Shown in pieces: positions 38,988 to 46,610 of a DNA stretch of 64,000 bases; position 1 is the stretch's first letter; every line of letters begins with the position of its first letter. This DNA comes from Idiomarina ramblicola (GTDB lineage: Bacteria > Pseudomonadota > Gammaproteobacteria > Enterobacterales > Alteromonadaceae): positions 163,871 to 227,870 of the forward strand of contig NZ_PIQC01000006.1 of the NCBI RefSeq assembly GCF_003987255.1, written 5' to 3'. The notes beneath the pieces were generated by a model. The model searched no databases. It saw only the letters and a program-made list of their open reading frames with translations, and was not told the DNA's origin. Made by a program: the position numbers and the translations under genes.

Positions 38988-40130
38988 GTGGGCTTTGTTA
39001 AAGTATTTTTGTTGATGGTTGGTATTCTTTCGAGTCTTGCTCATGCGAGGGGAGACTACGAGTTTGTGGAAAGCGGAATAACGTCATTTATGCAAGAGCA
39101 GAACGTACCAGCTATTTCTGTTGCCGTAATAAAAAATGGCGAGCTTAAGTTTGCAAAAGCCTATGGCACTCTAAATAGAGAAACCAACGCTCCGGTAACT
39201 ACAACGAGCTTGTTTCAAATAGGTTCTCAGTCAAAGGTTATCACCAGTATGCTAGCACTGGCGTTAGTTGAAGAGGGTCAGTTAAAGCTGGACAATAATA
39301 TTGATGATTTACTCCCGGGGCTATTTTCATCAATCGATAAAACAACGTTACGGAAAATTACCCTTGATACTCTGCTTAGTCATCGTTCAGGCCTTCCTAA
39401 CTACCCTGACAATCTCACTCGTGTGGATGGCGACCCCTTAGAAGGTGGTTACACTGAGTCGCAGTTATTGGAGGCATTTAAATCGACAACTCTGGATTTT
39501 GAACCCACCAGTAAGTTTGCTTACTCTAACTTTAATTATGCCGTGATTGGCTACATTCTCAGCACAACAACAGGCAAGTCTTATGAAAAGCTCGTCGAAG
39601 CGTATTTGCCGAACAACCTGGGTGTTAGTGGTTTCTACGCTAGACTCCCCCGTGCTAAGCAGTCAGCTATGGTTACGCCATACCGAAAAGACGATCGCAA
39701 TATAGCAACTAAACCCTGGGACATGGGATTGCTGGCACCACATGGTGGGTTGTACTCTTCAACCAGCAGCCTTTCAAAATTAATGTTGCAACAGATGACC
39801 ATGTATCAAAGGTTTATTGAAAACGAAGAAATATCACCTTTAATTTCAACACAAGCAAGTTATGCAACAGGTTTGTATGAAGGCTTAAATTATGGTTACG
39901 GGATGTTCGAAGCCACTCCGGAATTAGGTTTGTATCCGCAAACCGTTCTGTGGCATGGCGGCGATCTTGATGGTTATGGGTGCGAATATCTTTTCTCACC
40001 TAGTTCCCAAACGGGTATCGTACTTTTGACATCAAGCGGGGGTAGGGAGTTTGTGCTCCTAGGCAGAACGTTAATGCAAAACCTGCTGGCAGAAGAGGCT
40101 AACACTTCAGAGTCTGCGACTGCCCGGTAA
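38988..40130 (+). CDS. Secreted serine hydrolase, beta-lactamase (class C/PBP4*) fold
   Basis: The 380-residue protein starts at GTG 38988 (CAGGAG 7-8 nt upstream) with a signal peptide ending near LAHA. Active-site motifs are S-x-x-K at residues 80-83 (SQSK), Y-x-N at 179-181 (YSN) and HGG in LWHGGDLDGYG in place of KTG. These define the beta-lactamase/D-Ala-D-Ala carboxypeptidase and esterase group. HGG rather than KTG makes a peptidase or esterase role more likely than antibiotic resistance. It sits between a GlxA-type regulator and that regulator's decayed second copy. Confidence 0.82.
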   Translation: MGFVKVFLLMVGILSSLAHARGDYEFVESGITSFMQEQNVPAISVAVIKNGELKFAKAYGTLNRETNAPVTTTSLFQIGSQSKVITSMLALALVEEGQLKLDNNIDDLLPGLFSSIDKTTLRKITLDTLLSHRSGLPNYPDNLTRVDGDPLEGGYTESQLLEAFKSTTLDFEPTSKFAYSNFNYAVIGYILSTTTGKSYEKLVEAYLPNNLGVSGFYARLPRAKQSAMVTPYRKDDRNIATKPWDMGLLAPHGGLYSSTSSLSKLMLQQMTMYQRFIENEEISPLISTQASYATGLYEGLNYGYGMFEATPELGLYPQTVLWHGGDLDGYGCEYLFSPSSQTGIVLLTSSGGREFVLLGRTLMQNLLAEEANTSESATAR

Positions 40131-40248
40131 TAGGCTGATTGAATCGTTATGTTGGTTATCTCAAGATCTAAGGCGTCACTGGTCTAAGTTCTCAAACCAC
40201 CAGATCTCTATTTTTCGGAGTAAATCGAGCATTTCGTGAGTCAAAGGT

Positions 40249-40323
40249 TCACGCAACCTGATCCGGATATTTAACAAGACCTTTAGTTGCACTCCAGGTG
40301 AGTACAAAAAGCATTTTTGCTAA
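40249..40323 (+). pseudogene. Decayed 3' end of a second GlxA-type regulator
   Basis: These 75 bases translate to 24 residues plus stop, SRNLIRIFNKTFSCTPGEY followed by KKHFC. They match the C-terminus of the GlxA-like protein at 37909-38871 (SRSLIRLFNKAFGCTPGEY then KKHFC) at all but four or five positions. Homology also seems to continue past the stop (the ACTACTTGAA and ATTATTTGAA stretches) and weakly upstream to about 40225 with frameshifts. No start or upstream body remains. It is the relic of a duplicated regulator. Confidence 0.85.
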
Positions 40324-40365
40324 AGCCTCTTGGCTTTTAACCACACTACTTGAAAAGGTTACCCT

Positions 40366-41319
40366 ATGTTTAATGTTTTTCGGTTACTTTTTATCAGCGC
40401 ATTACTTTGGTCTGCCAACAGCTATTCACATAATCAGGAGATCACTAAACAGACAATAGAGGTAGGCAATATCAAACTACACTACGAGTTTGCAGATGGG
40501 CAGTCGGAAGCAAATCAAGCTGCATTTACTGAAACCATCGTTGCGGGATTTGAATATTATCAACAATTGTTTGGCGGTTATCCGCGCGATCTACATGGTG
40601 AAACCTACAACGACATTACGGTTAGGATTCGTTATGGAGATTTCCTTTCTGGGGAGGCAGATCCAAAGTTGATAATGCTAACCTGGTCTGACGCTGTCAT
40701 GTTTGGTGTTCACAACTGGCGCACCATGCTGTTACATGAATTATTTCATTTATGGAGTGCTGAATCTTTCCGTTATTCGGATGGTCGTGAGCATTGGTTT
40801 AATGAAGGATTTTCTGAGTTTTATGCTTTTAAAGCCGCTACGAAGCTTGGAATGATTGATGGGCGTGATGCTCTCACGATAGCGTCTCAGCCAATCGGAT
40901 TCTATTATAGTGCAAATGGTTTAGGCAAAATTTCTCTAAGAGAAGCTGGTAAGAATAATAAATCGAAATTTAATAATTACTTTTTTGTTTATCATGGGGG
41001 CTGGGTCGCAGCTATGTTGCTAGACCACGATATTCGTAGTAAGACTGACAATAATTGCAGCTTGGATCAAAGTATGCGCTTCCTGTATCAAAACTATCCC
41101 CGTAATGAAAAGCTATATGACAGCGATACTATCGTTGCTGCAATAAAGGATTGCTACTCTTTGGATTACAGTGTGTTTTTTGAACGCTATATTGATGGCA
41201 CTGAAATTATGCCTGTATCTGAATATTTTGATGTTGGTAAAGCCCTTTGGAACTATGAATTTGGCTCTGAAAATATACAGCAGCATAGGTATCTATATCA
41301 GTCACTCGGCTTAAATTGA
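40366..41319 (+). CDS. Secreted gluzincin metallopeptidase (M1/M61-like)
   Basis: The 317-residue protein has a signal peptide (MFNVFRLLFISALLWSANSYS). Zinc motif HELFH at residues 124-128 is followed after exactly 18 residues by Glu147 in WFNEGFSEFYAF, the HExxH-18-E spacing of gluzincins. The FNEGFSEFY context resembles M61 glycyl-aminopeptidase and M1 families. Two cysteines near the C-terminus may pair. It directly follows the relic of a GlxA-type regulator, so it may have lost its dedicated activator. The natural substrate is unknown. Confidence 0.78.
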   Translation: MFNVFRLLFISALLWSANSYSHNQEITKQTIEVGNIKLHYEFADGQSEANQAAFTETIVAGFEYYQQLFGGYPRDLHGETYNDITVRIRYGDFLSGEADPKLIMLTWSDAVMFGVHNWRTMLLHELFHLWSAESFRYSDGREHWFNEGFSEFYAFKAATKLGMIDGRDALTIASQPIGFYYSANGLGKISLREAGKNNKSKFNNYFFVYHGGWVAAMLLDHDIRSKTDNNCSLDQSMRFLYQNYPRNEKLYDSDTIVAAIKDCYSLDYSVFFERYIDGTEIMPVSEYFDVGKALWNYEFGSENIQQHRYLYQSLGLN

Positions 41320-41670
41320 GTGAGTTGAGTTAATACAGTGCACCATCACTATGTTGTTTAGGTGCTTAGCCATACTACTAACCTAGAGCTATTCGGTCTT
41401 GCCGCCTTGGATGTACTGGTTGCAGTGCCGAGCACTTACTTTTAGTGGAGTGGTTGCTATTCCGTGTCAACGGTCGCTTATGCACTAAGTAGAAGGTCGG
41501 CTCAGAGCGAAAAGCGGACATCTCCACATCCGTACAGGTTGGAAACTTCACTGAATACAGATTATTTTAGCCTATTGCTGTTCGGGTATTTTTTGTTTAA
41601 GAAGTGAAGTGGTTTAGGAGTACTTACCGCTGTGGCAACGATGTAACTTTATATTTAAAAGGCCGTAACT
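41320..41670. other. Non-coding stretch with one dispersed palindrome
   Basis: No supported gene. GTCGGCT at 41496-41502 pairs (one mismatch) with AGCGGAC at 41513-41519; this is related to the palindromes at 37635 and 42559. The last 100 bases are A+T-rich and may hold the promoter of the following gene. Nothing else is recognised. Confidence 0.5.
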
Positions 41671-42549
41671 ATGAAATTCGGGTTTCTAATCGACAAAAAA
41701 TCATTTGAGTGCAGTTGCTTTAGAGTAGCTCCGATTCCAGAGTTTAATAGCGTTGTGGAAGAGTTTTATCAATCAGCTCGTGTTAGCAATGGCTGGTTTT
41801 ACGGACCAGAACAAGAACTTAAGAAAACCGCAAATGAGAATAGAAAGTTTAGAGAACGCGGTCCTGTTAACTGTTTGTCATTCTTTCGTATAAGCCCGAC
41901 GCATGAAATAATTTCAAATACGTGCACAGAAGAGCATCTCCGGTTCTTAATACTGGGTTATGGTTTTTTACAAGGCATATACCTAACTCCAGAAGATTAC
42001 TCATATTTAGGTCGGACAGCTTATGAGCTCGGTAAATTAAACGGTTTACGCCTATCAGGTGATGATTACGTTAATGGCATGGAGGCTATAAACCAGTTTT
42101 ATCTTTTGAACGATAGTGAAGTAAGGAAACAGATGTTTTCCTCTATTCATTGGCATTTAATCGGCCAATCGTATTACTTCGATTGGGATAGATTTGATTC
42201 ACAGTATAAAACGCTCGACGGCCTTTATAAAATGTCGGGGATTAAAGCTAAATTTCATGCCGAGCGCCCCGTAGAGCTTGCAAAAAGGTATAATTTAAAA
42301 TTGCCATCGTGGGCTGAATTAGATTCAACGGGTAGAAAAAGCGTACTCAGCATACAAAGAAATGAACTTGTGCATGAAGCAAAGTACGGTGGATATCCGA
42401 TCGGATTCTCCTACCCAGATGAAAACTACAGCCTTGAATTGACCTCATTTAACACAAAGCTTATTGCTGCTATGTTGGGTATTGACACTCCATATTTGGC
42501 TGCAGAACCTGACAACCGGGATTACTGGGGATGGAACATAAAGAAATAA
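41671..42549 (+). CDS. Protein of unknown function with a C-terminal HEPN-type R-N-x3-H motif
   Basis: The 292-residue product has no signal peptide or membrane helix. Near the C-terminus RNELVH (residues 230-235, in SIQRNELVHEAKYGG) matches the R-x4-H motif of HEPN ribonuclease domains, and the surrounding sequence is helical. The N-terminal 100 residues, with several aromatic and cysteine residues, match nothing I know and could be a sensor. HEPN proteins act as toxin or anti-phage RNases, often in defence islands. This one is next to hipBA and within an A+T-rich acquired block. Function is inference. Confidence 0.5.
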   Translation: MKFGFLIDKKSFECSCFRVAPIPEFNSVVEEFYQSARVSNGWFYGPEQELKKTANENRKFRERGPVNCLSFFRISPTHEIISNTCTEEHLRFLILGYGFLQGIYLTPEDYSYLGRTAYELGKLNGLRLSGDDYVNGMEAINQFYLLNDSEVRKQMFSSIHWHLIGQSYYFDWDRFDSQYKTLDGLYKMSGIKAKFHAERPVELAKRYNLKLPSWAELDSTGRKSVLSIQRNELVHEAKYGGYPIGFSYPDENYSLELTSFNTKLIAAMLGIDTPYLAAEPDNRDYWGWNIKK

Positions 42550-42558
42550 CCGCATAAC

Positions 42559-42582
42559 GTCCGCTCCTGGCACGAAGCGGAC
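42559..42582. repeat. Dispersed GTCCGCT/AGCGGAC palindrome
   Basis: GTCCGCT at 42559-42565 and AGCGGAC at 42576-42582 are perfect arms around a ten-base loop, 10 nt after the HEPN-like gene. Related copies lie at 37635-37662 and 41496-41519. All three are in the acquired block and none elsewhere in the window was noticed. Confidence 0.55.
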
Positions 42583-42685
42583 TATCGATTCATACTCAAA
42601 TCAAGTGTTATTAACAACCCTCTTTAAATAATACTTTATAGCCCTTAAAAAGGCTTATAACATGAATTAGCCACTTTACAGTCCA

Positions 42686-42767
42686 TATAAAGTCTTTTAT
42701 ATAAAAGCAATTACGTCCCTTAAATAGTCTGTTACACTCTAAATATCATATTAAAGTCTATTTAAGG
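42686..42767 (+). promoter_or_regulatory. hipBA promoter and palindromic operators
   Basis: CCTTAAATAG (42718-42727) and its perfect reverse complement CTATTTAAGG (42758-42767) flank a 30-bp centre; the second arm ends 9 nt before the hipB start. A shorter palindrome, TATAAA/TTTATA, lies at 42686-42701. A possible promoter, TTACGT (42711) and TACACT (42733) with a 16-bp spacer, overlaps the left arm. HipB-type antitoxins repress their own operon at paired inverted repeats, so these are likely operators. Confidence 0.6.
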
Positions 42768-42776
42768 TTCCGTTAT

Positions 42777-43097
42777 ATGGATTATGATCACATTTCAACC
42801 ATCATTGGTCAGCGAGTCAGGCAGTATCGGTTGAATCAGGATTTAACTCAGGAGGACTTAGCGACCTTAGCTAATGTCTCACTGAATGCGGTTAAATCCG
42901 CGGAGGGTGGTAAAAGCACCTTACCGACCTATGTCGCAATTCTTCAGGCTTTGGGGCATATCGACAATTTACTGGCCGCATTCCCGGACGAGGGCGTTTC
43001 TCCTGTGCAACTACTCAAAAGCAGCACCAAACAGAAGAAACGAGCCAGCGGTAAAACGCGTGTGAAACCTGCTGACAATGAGGAGCTGGACTGGTGA
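42777..43097 (+). CDS. hipB: HipB-like antitoxin, XRE-family regulator
   Basis: The 106-residue protein has a Xre/Cro helix-turn-helix over about residues 8-65 (IGQRVRQYRLNQDLTQEDLA, then SLNAVKSAEGGKSTLPTYVA). The basic C-terminal tail (KQKKRASGKTRVK) is followed by a short acidic end, EELDW. It precedes and overlaps hipA by 4 nt (GTGA), the usual antitoxin-first order. It should bind HipA and repress the operon at the palindromes upstream. Confidence 0.88.
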   Translation: MDYDHISTIIGQRVRQYRLNQDLTQEDLATLANVSLNAVKSAEGGKSTLPTYVAILQALGHIDNLLAAFPDEGVSPVQLLKSSTKQKKRASGKTRVKPADNEELDW

Positions 43098-44419
43098 TTA
43101 ATACCATTGAAGTTCGCTACAAAGGTGAGCCTGTCGGTGCCTTAAGTTATAACAAAGGCGACACGGCTGCGCGGTTCGAGTACTTATCTGAGTTTGTCGA
43201 AAAAAACATTCCGCTTGCGCCTTTAACCATGCCCGCCGAGAAGGGGCGAATTTACTCCTTTCCGGGGTTAAACTGGGATACGTTCAGAGGCCTTCCGGGC
43301 ATGCTGGCGGACTCTTTGCCCGACGACTTCGGTAATGCGGTGCTGAACCAATGGGTTGCGCAACAGCCCGATCGCATAGAACCTCTGAGCCCGCTTGAAC
43401 GGCTTCAGTATACCGGCGAGCGGGGCATGGGCGCTCTTGAGTATCACCCCGCGCGTAAGAATCAAACCAACGCTAAAAACAAAGACATTGAGCTTGAGAG
43501 CTTAATGAGGCTAGCGCAGGAAGTGCTTGATGCGCGAAAGGGCTTTCGCCAGCGTACGCACTTTGACGACACGGCAGACAAAGAAATGATGCAGGCCTTA
43601 TTAGCGGTTGGCACCAGCGCCGGTGGCGCAAGGCCAAAAGCGGTACTGGCATTTAATAAGGACTTTAGTCAGGTTCGTTCCGGGCAGGGACTTGTGCCCG
43701 AAGGGTTTGAGCATTATCTGCTGAAGTTTGACGGAGTAAAAGAGCGCGACCCTTCTCAACAAACCTTTGGCGACCCGCTAGGTTACGGTGCCATGGAGTA
43801 TGTGTATTACTTAATGGCCACAAAAGCGGGTATTCATATGATGCCATGCCACCTGCTGGATGAAGGCAACCGCCGCCATTTTGTGACCAAGCGCTTTGAC
43901 AGAATAGGTAATGAGAAAAAGCATATTCAAACGCTAACTGCTATTAAGCACGTGAACTACCATGACATTGGCGCGTTTTCTTATGAAGAGCTGTTTCAGG
44001 TTGCCCGTCAGCTACGGCTGCCGCGGGCGGACGCTATAGACTTGTTCCGTCGTACGGTGTTTAACCACGTAGCAACCAACCACGATGATCACTCCAAGAA
44101 CTTTGGTTTTATGCTGGAGGACAAGCAATGGCGGTTGAGCCCCGCTTACGACGTTGCCTTTAGCTACAAACCCGGAAACCCCTGGGTAGAGCAGCACTGG
44201 ATGTCTTTAAATGGCAAGCGCAGCGGCCATACCCGTGACGACTTTTACGCGCTGGCGGACGTTCAGTTACCAAAGGTAGAGCGCAAAGAAATTGATGCCA
44301 TTATTGATGAGGTGATTAACGCGGTGTCTCAGTGGCGGGAATTAGCCACTGAACATGAGGTGCCCAAAGCGCTTGCCGATTCAATAGAGGGTCATCTCAG
44401 GCTGAAAGACTTTGCCTGA
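43094..44419 (+). CDS. hipA: HipA-family serine/threonine kinase toxin
   Basis: The 441-residue protein has the N-terminal couple-HipA domain (about 1-110) and the HipA kinase core. Motifs are GTSAGGARPKAVLAF (nucleotide-binding loop), NHVATNHDDHSKNFGFML (catalytic Asp and Asn) and LSPAYDVAFSY (metal-binding Asp). All key residues are present, so the kinase looks active. HipA of E. coli phosphorylates glutamyl-tRNA synthetase and causes persistence; this sequence could act on that or another target. It starts at GTG 43094, coupled to hipB. Confidence 0.9.
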   Translation: MINTIEVRYKGEPVGALSYNKGDTAARFEYLSEFVEKNIPLAPLTMPAEKGRIYSFPGLNWDTFRGLPGMLADSLPDDFGNAVLNQWVAQQPDRIEPLSPLERLQYTGERGMGALEYHPARKNQTNAKNKDIELESLMRLAQEVLDARKGFRQRTHFDDTADKEMMQALLAVGTSAGGARPKAVLAFNKDFSQVRSGQGLVPEGFEHYLLKFDGVKERDPSQQTFGDPLGYGAMEYVYYLMATKAGIHMMPCHLLDEGNRRHFVTKRFDRIGNEKKHIQTLTAIKHVNYHDIGAFSYEELFQVARQLRLPRADAIDLFRRTVFNHVATNHDDHSKNFGFMLEDKQWRLSPAYDVAFSYKPGNPWVEQHWMSLNGKRSGHTRDDFYALADVQLPKVERKEIDAIIDEVINAVSQWRELATEHEVPKALADSIEGHLRLKDFA

Positions 44420-44426
44420 GAGACGT

Positions 44427-44822
44427 TTAGGCGTTATCTGATTTAACTTTATGAATGAGCTCGCGCATGACGTTATTGTTGTATGCATGAACAATTTGTT
44501 GTGACTTAAACAATTGCGGCAGCTCTACAATGACAATACCGACAAGAATAATAACCCCGACTATAGGCAAGAAAGGTAAGAAAACCAGGCCAACCAGCAT
44601 GACACAGAGGTTGATAACCCCGCGCTGCGTGTTGCCTAAATAAAAGTGATGCAAACCGGCCATAATGAACCAGTTCAACACCGCGTAGGTGTCTGGGTCT
44701 TTTATTTTTTGACCTTCAAGGCGGTAGTATTCTTTTCGCTGCTCAGACGTTAGCTCGCGTATTTGTTTACGCAGAGCTTCTTCTTCATCGCGCAACTGCT
44801 CAGAAGACATATCGTAAGACAT
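44427..44822 (-). CDS. TM2-domain membrane protein
   Basis: The 131-residue protein starts with an acidic, arginine-rich coiled coil (about 5-45). A TM2-type pair of helices follows: DTYAVLNWFIMAGLHHFYLGN, one turn of glycine-arginine (TQRGVIN), then LCVMLVGLVFLPFLPIVGVI. The GLHHFYLG motif is the TM2 hallmark. Function is unknown. It is convergent with hipA (8 nt between stops) and 14 nt downstream of the yidD-like gene, likely co-transcribed with it. Confidence 0.8.
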   Translation of the reverse strand: MSYDMSSEQLRDEEEALRKQIRELTSEQRKEYYRLEGQKIKDPDTYAVLNWFIMAGLHHFYLGNTQRGVINLCVMLVGLVFLPFLPIVGVIILVGIVIVELPQLFKSQQIVHAYNNNVMRELIHKVKSDNA

Positions 44823-44836
44823 AAGGGCTACCTTAT

Positions 44837-45061
44837 TTAAGGAACTGGATCATGTTTTTTATTAACGCAGTCAGGGTCGTCACAACGCTTCATGCGTGCT
44901 ACACCGAGTTTTATACCTCGCCAGGTACCGTATTGGTTAATGGCCTGGTAAGTATAGTGCGAACAGGACGGCTCAAAATTACAGTCGGTATTAAAAAAGC
45001 GACGCGAACCGCCACGCCGCTGATACCAACGAATTGACGCTAAAATGAACCGCTTTACCAT
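44837..45061 (-). CDS. YidD-family protein (orphan copy)
   Basis: The 74-residue protein matches YidD: an N-terminal IRWYQRRGGSRRFF, the cysteine motif CNFEPSCSHYTYQAI and a GWRGIKLG-like stretch (TWRGIKLGVARMKRC). YidD proteins are small membrane-associated factors usually found between rnpA and yidC. This copy is outside that context, among accessory genes, and its C-terminus adds CDDPDCVNKKHDPVP, typical of stand-alone family members. Whether it aids membrane insertion is unknown. Confidence 0.8.
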   Translation of the reverse strand: MVKRFILASIRWYQRRGGSRRFFNTDCNFEPSCSHYTYQAINQYGTWRGIKLGVARMKRCDDPDCVNKKHDPVP

Positions 45062-45069
45062 GGTCGGTT

Positions 45070-45285
45070 CTATCGGGCCAGAGTTAAAATTGCGGCTTCA
45101 CGTGTCCAGAACAGCCAAAAGCGTTTTTGTTCCAGCACCTGAAACACCATTTGCCAGCCGTCGGCCGCTTCCTGGTTCAAAGTCGATTCAATTTTCTTTA
45201 ACGGCAGACCACTTGAGCCCAGTAGCAGAGTGCCACAGCCACCTTCAGCAACGTGAATGACTTTGTATTCCGTAAATTTAGACAT
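45070..45285 (-). CDS. DUF4177 small protein
   Basis: From ATG 45285, with TAAGGA six bases upstream, the protein is 71 residues; the longer open frame to 45417 runs into the neighbouring VOC gene and is unlikely. It begins MSKFTEYKVIHVAEGGCG and has the pattern LKKIESTLNQEAADGWQMVF that typifies DUF4177 (a short beta-alpha-beta protein with a conserved GW pair). Function is unknown. It is 8 nt upstream of the yidD-like gene. Confidence 0.75.
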   Translation of the reverse strand: MSKFTEYKVIHVAEGGCGTLLLGSSGLPLKKIESTLNQEAADGWQMVFQVLEQKRFWLFWTREAAILTLAR

Positions 45286-45307
45286 GGTTTTCCTTATTTT
45301 ATTTTGA

Positions 45308-45655
45308 TTATTCTGACCATACTGCGTATTCGTTGCCGCTAGGGCAAGTAAATTGAAAGCGTCGACCACCGGGAAAATCAAATATCGGCTTGATGATTTT
45401 ACCGCCCGCATCCTCAACGTTTTTCAAACTTTGCTCGAGGTCTTTGCTGTACAAAACCACCAACGCGCTGCCCGTTGACGTTTGAGCAACCAAATCAGAT
45501 TGGTAAAACCCGCCATCGAGTCCGGCATTTTGAATCGCCGCGTACTCCGGACCATAGTCTACAAACTCCCAGCCAAAGGCTTGCTGAAAAAAGCGCTTAG
45601 TTGCTTCAAGGCTCCGCGCCGGTAGTTCAATGTAATTAATTTTGGTTGAGTTCAT
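45308..45655 (-). CDS. VOC-family (glyoxalase-like) protein
   Basis: The 115-residue protein has the paired beta-alpha-beta-beta-beta modules of the vicinal-oxygen-chelate fold: INYIELPARSLEATKRFFQQ opens the first, and SALVVLYSKDLEQSLKNVED opens the second. It ends with FTCPSGNEYAVWSE. Members include glyoxalases, dioxygenases and antibiotic-binding proteins, so no reaction is assigned. Its first 20 bases overlap the 3' end of the GNAT gene, indicating coupled translation. Confidence 0.82.
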   Translation of the reverse strand: MNSTKINYIELPARSLEATKRFFQQAFGWEFVDYGPEYAAIQNAGLDGGFYQSDLVAQTSTGSALVVLYSKDLEQSLKNVEDAGGKIIKPIFDFPGGRRFQFTCPSGNEYAVWSE

Positions 45656-46100
45656 TGTGTGCCTCGCTTAGGGCTTTTTGGAAAACGATTTTGCCTTCCG
45701 TAAGCGTATCAGAGTTTTCGTAACCCACCACTTGATAACCTCTGGAAATTAGAAACTGAAGCATAGCCGGATAGCGGTTCATGGTTTTAACCTGAATGAA
45801 GCGGTAGCCTTGCTGATAGGCCCAGTTCTCCTGATAAATTCGCAGTTGGTCGGCAATACCTTGTTGGCGGAGTGTCGGGATCACACCGCCAATCCAACTA
45901 TAAAAAGTGCTCTTGCTCAGTTCATAGCCGACCTTAAAGCCGACCAGTTGGCCACCCTCAGACGCAGACAGAATAAGTGCGTTTTTGCCATGCAAGCGCG
46001 CTTCGACTTTGTCGGGGGTATTGCGACCATCAAACTCGGGTATTTGCGCGTCTATGGTGAGAATATCGTTAATGGTGGCGGTTTGAATTTTTATGGTCAT
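45636..46100 (-). CDS. GNAT-family N-acetyltransferase
   Basis: The 154-residue protein has a GNAT fold: SEGGQLVGFKVGYEL (beta4), GGVIPTLRQQGIADQL with the acetyl-CoA loop R-Q-x-G-I-A, and the late IQVKTMNRYPAMLQFLISRG and YENSDTLTEGK segments. It should transfer an acetyl group from acetyl-CoA to an amine; substrate unknown. It leads the GNAT-VOC-DUF4177-yidD-TM2 run on the minus strand. Confidence 0.85.
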   Translation of the reverse strand: MTIKIQTATINDILTIDAQIPEFDGRNTPDKVEARLHGKNALILSASEGGQLVGFKVGYELSKSTFYSWIGGVIPTLRQQGIADQLRIYQENWAYQQGYRFIQVKTMNRYPAMLQFLISRGYQVVGYENSDTLTEGKIVFQKALSEAHNELNQN

Positions 46101-46191
46101 GTAAGAATTTCTAAATTTTGTTGGAACTTTTGAGATTAATTATAGCGGCGCGCATGAGTATATGCTGGAGCTTCAACCGTTAATTGCTCTA

Positions 46192-46479
46192 CTATGCGGC
46201 AACGAGCTTCTTAACCTTGAGTTCTTTACGATGTTGCTCGGCATGCCAAAGTTCATATTGAGACTGCTGGTTTAGCCAGCTTTCCGCCGAAGTATTAAAT
46301 GCGATTGAGAGCCTGATAGCCATTTCAGGGCTAATACCAGCCTTGCCGTTCAGCAACGCACTTAACGTTTTCCGGCTTACGCCCAAAGCTTCCGCTGCAG
46401 CGGTTACAGATAAACTAAGAGGCTCGAGACAAAGCTCTCGTACAACTTCACCAGGGTGGGGTGGATTGTGCATTAACAT
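46192..46479 (-). CDS. higA: HigA-family antitoxin without an intact toxin
   Basis: The 95-residue protein is a typical HigA/VapI antitoxin: [14 protein letters not shown], then a helix-turn-helix, [20 protein letters not shown], followed by [18 protein letters not shown] and [11 protein letters not shown]. In complete loci higB lies just upstream. Here only the last 13 codons of higB remain 9 nt before the antitoxin start, so this is an orphan antitoxin. It could still repress its promoter or neutralise related toxins. Confidence 0.9.
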   Translation of the reverse strand: MLMHNPPHPGEVVRELCLEPLSLSVTAAAEALGVSRKTLSALLNGKAGISPEMAIRLSIAFNTSAESWLNQQSQYELWHAEQHRKELKVKKLVAA

Positions 46480-46488
46480 ACGAATACC

Positions 46489-46530
46489 TCAGTGATAATC
46501 TTCATAATTTACTATCTCGGCGTCTCCATC
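46489..46530 (-). pseudogene. higB: 3' remnant of a higB toxin gene
   Basis: On the minus strand 13 codons plus TGA read DGDAEIVNYEDYH, the highly conserved C-terminus of HigB/RelE-like toxins. The stop lies 9 nt before the higA start, the usual spacing. Immediately upstream, in frame, is TAG, and beyond that the DNA belongs to the 3' end of the ligase gene region. The rest of higB is gone. Confidence 0.8.
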
Positions 46531-46610
46531 CTAAAACTGTACCCTGTAACGTATCGGGTGTCAGTATTTCTAGTTTCTGTATATTACGTATGAACATCTT
46601 GCCTGGAAAG

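Noticed and set aside
38988..40130. Antibiotic-resistance beta-lactamase
   Set aside because: The third motif is HGG rather than KTG and the length and context favour a peptidase or esterase of the same fold; resistance is not supported.
40323..40338. AAGCC/GGCTT hairpin after the regulator relic as a terminator
   Set aside because: Only a 5-bp stem with four T residues; too weak to call, and it may be a chance remnant.
45070..45417. Longer 115-codon version of the DUF4177 gene
   Set aside because: The extra N-terminus lies in the VOC gene in another frame, while ATG 45285 has a good ribosome site and gives the family's usual length.
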